Shown: positions 58,743 to 64,000 of the stretch, in pieces
How positions within the stretch are numbered: the stretch's first letter is position 1
Layout: each line of letters opens with the position of its first letter
Origin: JBBSBL01 sp038251325
GTDB lineage: Bacteria; Actinomycetota; Thermoleophilia; Solirubrobacterales; Solirubrobacteraceae
Assembly: GCA_038251325.1 (NCBI GenBank)
Contig: JBBSBL010000002.1
Coordinates: forward strand, 1-64,000
DNA length: 64,000 nt
Direction: 5' to 3'
Position numbers and translations under genes: made by a program
Notes under the pieces: model-generated
What the model saw: the letters and a program-made list of their open reading frames with translations, nothing else
Databases searched by the model: none
Told to the model about the DNA's origin: nothing

Positions 58743-58766
58743 TCCCGCGAGGCGGGATCAGGATCG
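58742..58766 (+). repeat. Palindromic repeat, copy 2 (at the stop of the AbiEi-like gene)
   Basis: ATCCCGC-GAG-GCGGGAT followed by CAGGATCG, matching copy 1 at every position outside three bases at the centre. It begins on the last base of the stop codon. The two copies are direct repeats about 690 bp apart that bracket the gene. I did not find further copies of the 15-bp GCGGGATCAGGATCG in the window. Confidence 0.65.
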
Positions 58767-58806
58767 ATCTCGGCCGGAAGCGGGGCGGGCGCGCGAAGCC
58801 GGAGCC

Positions 58807-59997
58807 CTACACCCGCGACCGCAGCAGGCCCGCGTACACCCCCGCCGTCTGCCGCGCCACGTCCTGCCAGTCGAACCCCAGCACGTGCTCGCTCGCCTCG
58901 GCGACGAGGCGCTCGCGCAGCGCGTCGTCGGTGAGCAGGCGCTCGACCATCACCGCGAGGTGGTCGGCGTCGCCGCCGTTGAAGCGCAGGCCCACCCGCT
59001 CGTCGGCGGGGACCACCTCCCGCAGGCCGCCCGTGTCGGCGACGATGCACGGGCAGCCCGAGGCCATCGCCTCCAGGGCGACGAGCCCGAACGGCTCGTA
59101 GAGCGACGGCACGACCGTGAGGTCGGCGATCCGGTAGAGCGAGTGCAGGACGTCGTCGCCGATCCAGCCGAGGAACGTCCCGTGCCCGTCGAGACCGAGG
59201 CGCGTGGCCTGGGCGCGCAGGTCGGCCTCGGCGGTCCCCGACCCGGCGACGAGGAACCGGACGTTCCCGAGTCGCTCCACGAGGCCGGGCATCGCCTCGA
59301 GCGCCAGTTGGAAGCCCTTCTCGTAGACGAGGCGGCCGACGAGCAGGATCAGGCGCTCGTCCGGCGCGGCGAAGCGGGCGCGCAGCGTGTTGAGGTCGTC
59401 GACCGGCTGGAGGTCGAGCGGATCGATCCCGTTCGGGATGACGGCGACGCGCGCCTCCTCGAGCCCGTAGATGTCGGCGACGTGGTCGCGCATGTAGTGC
59501 GAGCACGTGATGACCGCCTCGGCGCGGTTCGCCATCCAACGCTCGACCTCGTGGATGTGCGATTGCGGGTGGTGCTCGACCCATCCCTGATGGCGGCCGT
59601 ACTCGGTCGCGTGGATCGTCACGACGAGCGGGCACCGGAACCGGTGGGCGAGATGGTCGCCGGCGACGGCCACCAGCCAGTCGTGACCGTGGACGAGGTC
59701 GAAGTCCAACCGGTCCCCGAGCTCGACCCCGGCGGCGAGCATGTCGGCGTTCATGTGCTCGATCCAGGTCACGAACTCGCCAAGCTCGCGCGGGCGTCCG
59801 GGCTCCCGCACCCGGTGAACGACGACGCCCTCCATCTCCTGCTCGGCGGGCAGGCCTTCGTCGCCGCGGGTGAGCACGTGGACCTCCGCCTCCCCCAGGG
59901 CGACGAGCGCCTCGGCGAGCTTGCGCACGTGGCGGGCGAGCCCGCCCTCGACGATCGGCGGGTACTCCCAGGAGAGGATCAGGACGCGCGGGATCAT
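58807..59997 (-). CDS. GT4 family glycosyltransferase (alpha-1,4-glucan / Rv3032-like)
   Basis: 396 residues from ATG 59997, overlapping the GH57 stop (ATGA). GT-B fold: the N-terminal RVLILSWEYPPIVEGGLARHV matches the ADP/UDP-glucose site of glycogen synthase-like enzymes; DLVHGHDWLVAVAGDHLAHR and TIHATEYGRHQGWV follow. The C-terminal domain has ILLVGRLVYEKGFQLALEAM and the EX7E motif in YEPFGLVALEAMASG. It closely resembles the mycobacterial alpha-1,4-glucosyltransferase Rv3032 in both domains. With the GH57 and methyltransferase genes upstream it forms the same triplet as Rv3030-Rv3032. Confidence 0.9.
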   Translation of the reverse strand: MIPRVLILSWEYPPIVEGGLARHVRKLAEALVALGEAEVHVLTRGDEGLPAEQEMEGVVVHRVREPGRPRELGEFVTWIEHMNADMLAAGVELGDRLDFDLVHGHDWLVAVAGDHLAHRFRCPLVVTIHATEYGRHQGWVEHHPQSHIHEVERWMANRAEAVITCSHYMRDHVADIYGLEEARVAVIPNGIDPLDLQPVDDLNTLRARFAAPDERLILLVGRLVYEKGFQLALEAMPGLVERLGNVRFLVAGSGTAEADLRAQATRLGLDGHGTFLGWIGDDVLHSLYRIADLTVVPSLYEPFGLVALEAMASGCPCIVADTGGLREVVPADERVGLRFNGGDADHLAVMVERLLTDDALRERLVAEASEHVLGFDWQDVARQTAGVYAGLLRSRV

Positions 59998-61442
59998 GGC
60001 CGGCGGAGGGGGGCGAGGTCGAGGTCGGGCGCGAGATCGCGCAGGCGGGACGAGAGGGAGTCTATGTCCGCGAGCGCGGCGTCGAGGGCCGCCACGTGCC
60101 CCATCGAGCGCTCCTCCGGGTAGTCGCCGGCCAGCTCGCCGTCGGCGAGGAACGCCCAGTCGCTCGACTGCAGCGCAAGCAGCTCGCGCGCCGCGCGTTG
60201 GCCGGCCTCGGCCCCGGCGGCCACGAGGCGCAGCTCCGCGGCCCGCGCTCGCCACGCGAAGCGCGCGACCCGCGGCGCCGACCAGGTGGCCAGCGTCCGC
60301 GGTCGCCCCCAGCTCGTCGGCGGCAGGGCGGCGGGGGCCGGGGCCGGAGGGTGCCGCTCCAGCGCGTCGTCCAGGCGGGTCAGCGCCAGACCCTGTTCGG
60401 CGGCGGACGCGAGCACCGCGCCGAGCCACGCGATGCCCTCGTGCCACCAGTGGCCGAGCAGCTCGGTGTCGAAGGCGACGACGGCAAGCCCCGGGCGGCC
60501 GAGCGCCGCGGAACCCGATGCCAGCCGGGCCTTCGCCCGGGCGACGAAGTCCGCCGCGTGCTCCCGGGCCGCGGCGGCCGCGCGCACCGGGTCGTAGACC
60601 GCCCCGTCGTTCGCCCAGACCCGGTGGTGATGGGTCGTGAGGTGGTGGTGGTCGCGATAGGCGCCGGCCGCCGGATAGCCGTCGTCGCTCCAGGCGAGCT
60701 CGATCAGCTCGCGGTCGACCGGCACGAGCACGGGTCCGGCCGGCGCGCGCACGGGGCGGAGCTGCGCCGGAGCCCCCCGCCCGAGCACGTCGGTGAGATC
60801 GACGCAGCAGGCCCGCACCCCAGCCTCCGTCAGCAGCGGGTCGAGCCAGGGCGCGTGAGCGCACTCGGGCAGCCAGAAGCCGCCCGACCAGGCGCCGCCG
60901 CGCCGACGCGCCGACGCGATGCCGGTGGCGAGCTGGAGGCGGACGCCCGCGTCGGTGGCCACCAGGGGCAGGACCGCATGGGTCGCGCTCGAGGTCCACC
61001 CCCCCCGCGCGCACAGCGCGGCGAGCAGCCCGCCGTCGCCGAGCGCCTCCCAGCGCTCGGCGGCCGACGCGTACGCCCCGGCGGAGCGCTCGAGCTCGCG
61101 GGCCATCGCCTCCTCACCACCCCGCCGGCAGCCGTCGATGTCGAGGCGGTGGGTCTCGGCCCGCACGCCGCGCACGAACGCGAGGAAGCGCTCGCCGACG
61201 CCCGGTGCCTCGAGCTGGTCGGCGAGCACGGGGGTGAGCGAGACCGTGACCGGCGTGTCCGGTCCGAGGACGTCGAGCAGCGGGAGGTAGGAGGTCGCGA
61301 TCGCCTCGAAGAGCCACTCCTCGCCGAAGGGCCAGGTCCCGAAGCCCTCGACGTAGGGCATGTGGGTATGCAGGACGATCGCCAGCTCGCCCGCGTCCGC
61401 GCGGGGGTCCGCCCGGATGGCGCGCGCGTTCAGGTCCGGCAC
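59994..61442 (-). CDS. GH57 glycoside hydrolase, probable alpha-1,4-glucan branching enzyme
   Basis: 482 residues from GTG 61442, overlapping the methyltransferase stop by 13 bp. It begins with the GH57 motif LAIVLHTHMPYVEGFGTWPF and GEEWLFEAIATSYLPLL. The likely nucleophile glutamate is in GGFWLPECAHAPWLDPLL, and the acid/base aspartate in VAFDTELLGHWWHEG. The C-terminal helical domain (DUF1957-type) has LQSSDWAFLADGELAGDYPEER. It introduces or trims alpha-1,6 branches in an alpha-glucan made by the downstream GT4. It corresponds to Rv3031. Confidence 0.9.
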   Translation of the reverse strand: MPDLNARAIRADPRADAGELAIVLHTHMPYVEGFGTWPFGEEWLFEAIATSYLPLLDVLGPDTPVTVSLTPVLADQLEAPGVGERFLAFVRGVRAETHRLDIDGCRRGGEEAMARELERSAGAYASAAERWEALGDGGLLAALCARGGWTSSATHAVLPLVATDAGVRLQLATGIASARRRGGAWSGGFWLPECAHAPWLDPLLTEAGVRACCVDLTDVLGRGAPAQLRPVRAPAGPVLVPVDRELIELAWSDDGYPAAGAYRDHHHLTTHHHRVWANDGAVYDPVRAAAAAREHAADFVARAKARLASGSAALGRPGLAVVAFDTELLGHWWHEGIAWLGAVLASAAEQGLALTRLDDALERHPPAPAPAALPPTSWGRPRTLATWSAPRVARFAWRARAAELRLVAAGAEAGQRAARELLALQSSDWAFLADGELAGDYPEERSMGHVAALDAALADIDSLSSRLRDLAPDLDLAPLRRP

Positions 61443-62197
61443 ACGGCGAGGAAGTCGAGCGCGCGATCGAGCGGCGCCGGCCGCAGCGCGAAGTCACGCG
61501 CGGATATCGCGGGGGTGAAGCGGTCGTAGAACGGGCGCGTCAGCCCCAGGCGCGCGTGGACGGCGTCCCAGCCGAGGCGGAGCGCGACGGCGTGGGCGCG
61601 CAGGCGGCGGGCGTGGAAGAGGCCGAGCAGCTCGACCGAGGCGAAGTGCGGCGTGCAGAGCGCACGAAACTCCTCGGCGCGGTACTCCTTGAGATGCCAC
61701 GGGTTCTCGGACTTCTCGGCGCCGGGGGGCGCCAGGGTCAGGAGGTTCGGCGTGGAGACGTAGGCGACCCCCCCGGGCGCGAGCATGCCGCGGAAGTGGT
61801 CGAGGATCGCGCCGGGGTCGGCGACGTGCTCGATCGTCTGGAGGAAGACGACGGCGTCGCACGGCTCGGCGAAGCCCTCCACCAACGCCCGCTCGAACCG
61901 CAGGTTCTGCCGGCCGTAGCGCAGACGGGCGTGCTCGTGGGCCTCGGGGTTCGCCTCCACGCCGACCACCGCGTCGGCTCCGCGGGCGAGGACCTCTGAG
62001 CCGTACCCCTCGCCACAGGCCATGTCGACCACCCGCCGGCCGATGGTCCGGGCCGCGATCCACTCGTAGACCGCGAGGTGGCGGCGAAACCAGTAGTTCT
62101 CCTCCGGCACGTCGGGCAGCGTCCGCTCGCCGGTGAGCTCGAGCGCCGGTACCCCGGGCGGCTGATCACGTTGGACGTAGCGGGTCGCGGTCGGCAC
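61430..62197 (-). CDS. SAM-dependent methyltransferase (Rv3030-like)
   Basis: 255 residues from GTG 62197; the longer open frame is antisense to the next gene. The start LTGERTLPDVPEENYWFRRH is close to the N-terminus of mycobacterial Rv3030. The SAM-binding motif is VVDMACGEGYGSEVLARGAD near 64, with VVFLQTIEHVADP and APGGVAYVSTPN following. It heads the GH57-GT4 operon. In mycobacteria the equivalent enzyme is linked to O-methylation in 6-O-methylglucose lipopolysaccharide synthesis. That role is inferred here. Confidence 0.87.
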   Translation of the reverse strand: MPTATRYVQRDQPPGVPALELTGERTLPDVPEENYWFRRHLAVYEWIAARTIGRRVVDMACGEGYGSEVLARGADAVVGVEANPEAHEHARLRYGRQNLRFERALVEGFAEPCDAVVFLQTIEHVADPGAILDHFRGMLAPGGVAYVSTPNLLTLAPPGAEKSENPWHLKEYRAEEFRALCTPHFASVELLGLFHARRLRAHAVALRLGWDAVHARLGLTRPFYDRFTPAISARDFALRPAPLDRALDFLAVCRT

Positions 62198-62224
62198 GGC
62201 GGCGAAGGGTAGAGTCCGCGCGCC

Positions 62225-63145
62225 ATGGCCGCCCCCCGGACCGACGCCGAGATCCGCGAGGTCAACGAGCGCTACCACGACGTCGCCGCCTGGACCTACG
62301 ACGCGAAGTGGGGCATCGACTTCGGGCCGGTGGGGCTGGCGCAGGTGCGCGCAAAGCTCGAGAAGGCGCTCGGCGCCCCGCTCGACCGGCCGATCGGCCG
62401 CAGCCTGGAGATCGGCGCGGGGACCGGCTACCTGTCGCTCAACCTCGTGGCGGCCGGGGACGTCGAGTCGGCGGTCTGCACCGACATCTCCCCCGGGATG
62501 CTCTCGGCCCTGGAGGTCAACGCCGATCGCCTCGGGCTCGAGGTCGAGACCGCCGCCGCCGACGCCGCCGCGCTCCCCTTCGCCGACGGCGCATTCGATC
62601 TCGTGCTCGGTCACGCCGTCCTGCACCACCTTCCGGATCTCGACGCCGCCTTCGCCGAGCTCCACCGCGTGCTGCGGCCCGGCGGGCGAATCGTGTTCGC
62701 CGGCGAGCCGTCCCGGACCGGCGACCGGATCGCGGGCGTGCCGAAGCGGGGCGCCCAGGCGGTCGCGCCGCTCTGGCGCCGGGCGCTCGGGGCCGGCGCG
62801 GCGCCCGCCCCGCACCACGACGGCTCGGGCAGCGAGGCGGACCATCACCTCGAACACTCCGTCGACATCCACGCCTTCGAGCCCGCCGAGCTCGCGGCGA
62901 TCGCGCGCGCGGCGGGCTTCGAGGACGTCCGCGTCCGCGGCGAGGAGCTCCTCGCCAACTGGTTCGGGTGGACCAACCGCGTGCTCGAGGCCAGCGCCGC
63001 GCCCGACGACGTGCCCTGGCTCTGGCGCCAGTACGCCCATCGGGGCTACCTCGCCCTGCAGCAGGTCGACCGCCGCCTGCTCGAGCCGCGGCTGCCGCCA
63101 GCGCTCTTCTACAACCTGCTGCTCAGCGCGCGCCGCGCCGGGTAG
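62225..63145 (+). CDS. Class I SAM-dependent methyltransferase
   Basis: 306 residues. Motif I is SLEIGAGTGYLSLNLVAAGD near 60, with VCTDISPGMLSALEVNADRL, DAAALPFADGAFDLVLGHAVLHHLPDLD and the motif III-like LRPGGRIVFAGEPS. The C-terminal part has a His/Asp-rich loop (APHHDGSGSEADHHLEHSV) and a helical end. It is divergent from the Rv3030-like gene with 27 bp between. The substrate cannot be told. Confidence 0.87.
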   Translation: MAAPRTDAEIREVNERYHDVAAWTYDAKWGIDFGPVGLAQVRAKLEKALGAPLDRPIGRSLEIGAGTGYLSLNLVAAGDVESAVCTDISPGMLSALEVNADRLGLEVETAAADAAALPFADGAFDLVLGHAVLHHLPDLDAAFAELHRVLRPGGRIVFAGEPSRTGDRIAGVPKRGAQAVAPLWRRALGAGAAPAPHHDGSGSEADHHLEHSVDIHAFEPAELAAIARAAGFEDVRVRGEELLANWFGWTNRVLEASAAPDDVPWLWRQYAHRGYLALQQVDRRLLEPRLPPALFYNLLLSARRAG

Positions 63146-63162
63146 CCCGCGCGCGACATGGC

Positions 63163-63306
63163 CTCACGGCGTGCCAACGGACGCGTTCGTCCGGATGTGG
63201 GTCTGCGCGCCGGCCTCGCCGCCGTCGCCGATGACGAGATCGGGCCTGGCGTCCGCGTCGAGCGCGCCGAAGGCCATCGATGCGAGCGTCGGTCCGATGG
63301 CGGCGA
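63163..63306 (-). pseudogene. Fragment of an FG-GAP/VCBS-repeat protein
   Basis: On the - strand the reading IAAIGPTLASMAFGALDADA, then RPDLVIGDGGEAGAQTHIR, ends at TGA 63163. ALDADARPDLVIGDGG fits the calcium-loop core of FG-GAP/VCBS repeats (D-x-D-x-x-x-D). No start codon or further repeat units are present upstream, where the photolyase gene ends. It looks like the leftover last repeat of a secreted beta-propeller or integrin-like protein. Confidence 0.4.
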
Positions 63307-63334
63307 TCCTTGGGCGAGGTTGGCGTTCCGCGCC

Positions 63335-64000
63335 TCACGACGCGCCCGCGGCGCCCGCCGCCTGGTAGCGCGCGATCGCGCGGCGCCGCTCGACCAGGTG
63401 GTCCACGATCGGCTCCGGATAGTCGCGGCCGAGGCGACACCCGGCGCCGGCCTGCTCCTCGGCGCTCATCCGCCACGGCTCCGCGAGCCGCTCGTCCGCC
63501 ACCGTCCGCAGCTCCGGCACCCAGCGGCGCACGTAGGCGCCGGTGGGATCGAACTTCGTCTGCTGGAGGGTCGGGTTGAATATGCGCTTGAAGTAGGGCT
63601 GGGGGTCGACGCCAAGCGAGGCGGTCCACTGCCAGTTGCCGTTGTTCTGGGCCTCGTCGCCGTCGAGCAGCCGGCGCATGAACCAGGACTCGCCCCAGCC
63701 GTAGGGCAGATGCTGGTCCTTGGTCAGGAAGGACGCGACGACCATGCGCGCCCGGTTGTGCATGTACCCGGTGGCCGCGAGCTGGCGCATCCCGGCGTCG
63801 ACGAGCGGATAGCCGGTCCGCCCGTCGCGCCAGTCGCGCCAGCCGGTCTTGTCCTCCACGGTCTCCAGGTGGGCGAAGCGCGCTTGGAAGGGGGCCGTCG
63901 CGTTGCCGGGAAAGTGCAGGAGGACGTGAGCGTAGAAGTCGCGCCAGGCGAGCTGGCGGCGAAACGCCCGCGGGCCGTCGCCGTCGCGCTGCGCCGCCCG
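63335..64000 (-). CDS. phr: Deoxyribodipyrimidine photolyase, C-terminal part (5' end outside window)
   Basis: The frame is open from the window edge to the TGA at 63335, giving the last 221 residues; the first in-frame ATG inside the window (63859) is internal. FAD-binding photolyase/cryptochrome motifs are complete here: FRRQLAWRDFYAHVLLHFPG, GYPLVDAGMRQLAATGYMHNR, ARMVVASFLTKDQHLPYGWG, NNGNWQWTASLGVDPQPYFK and FNPTLQQTKFDPTGAYVRRW. This identifies a CPD-photolyase-type protein that repairs UV-induced pyrimidine dimers with blue light. The antenna-chromophore domain lies beyond the window. Confidence 0.95.
   Translation of the reverse strand, partial: RAAQRDGDGPRAFRRQLAWRDFYAHVLLHFPGNATAPFQARFAHLETVEDKTGWRDWRDGRTGYPLVDAGMRQLAATGYMHNRARMVVASFLTKDQHLPYGWGESWFMRRLLDGDEAQNNGNWQWTASLGVDPQPYFKRIFNPTLQQTKFDPTGAYVRRWVPELRTVADERLAEPWRMSAEEQAGAGCRLGRDYPEPIVDHLVERRRAIARYQAAGAAGAS

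Noticed and set aside
63171..63368. 65-codon + strand frame after the methyltransferase
   Set aside because: It overlaps the end of the photolyase gene and a better explained - strand repeat fragment, and shows no recognisable domain.

Overview
The window is very GC-rich, densely packed bacterial chromosome that looks actinobacterial, most likely from a deep branch such as Thermoleophilia (Solirubrobacterales-like). This is inference from gene order (comF-hpf-secA-prfB; rpmE-DUF1385-prfA-prmC-tsaC-glyA-wecA followed by atpZ/I-B-E-F-H-A-G-D-C), from sigma factors carrying membrane and Gly/Pro-rich tails, and from homologues of mycobacterial gene sets (TetR-R2lox; methyltransferase-GH57-GT4). 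I saw no tRNA, rRNA, CRISPR array, transposase or prophage. Many genes overlap their neighbour by ATGA or GTGA, which suggests long co-translated operons.

Layout. 1-500 is the 3' end of a sigma-factor-like gene on the + strand. 488-11525 runs on the - strand: comF, hpf, secA, a DUF5666 protein, an ECF sigma factor, prfB (with a programmed frameshift), an Orn/Lys/Arg decarboxylase, nadC and nadA. ctaG (11588-12394) is on the + strand. 12411-29244 is a long - strand stretch: the complete F-type ATP synthase operon, an M20 peptidase, an LCP cell-wall protein, three nucleotide-sugar genes (UDP-glucose dehydrogenase, NDP-sugar pyrophosphorylase, phosphoglucose/phosphomannose isomerase), a MerR regulator, ahcY, and a divergent second ahcY-like gene whose catalytic residues are lost.

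29534-30808 is an aminotransferase. 30930-34509 holds DoxX-like, cupin, R2lox and its divergent TetR regulator, and a WecA/MraY-type transferase. 34587-40953 is the translation block glyA, tsaC, prmC, prfA, a frameshifted GGDEF gene, a DUF1385 gene and rpmE. 40997-54984 is mostly acyl-CoA catabolism: ETF-quinone oxidoreductase, etfA, etfB, a two-subunit B12 mutase with isobutyryl-CoA mutase signature residues, two acyl-CoA dehydrogenases, a thiolase and the mutase chaperone meaB. A HAD hydrolase, leucyl aminopeptidase and a prepilin are interspersed. Electrons from the dehydrogenases would pass through ETF and ETF-QO to the quinone pool.

55126-64000 is more accessory: a decayed cyclase gene, a hexapeptide acyltransferase, an ABC-2 exporter, a truncated AbiEi-like gene flanked by a palindromic repeat, a methyltransferase-GH57-GT4 cluster resembling the mycobacterial methylglucose lipopolysaccharide/glycogen genes, a second methyltransferase, an FG-GAP-like gene remnant, and the C-terminal part of a photolyase cut by the window edge.

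The least expected items are the catalytically altered ahcY paralogue under a MerR gene, the ETF-QO lacking one cluster cysteine, the two related sigma-factor tails near each other, and TTGAC-N5/6-GTCAA palindromes in front of both R2lox/tetR and the ETF operon.
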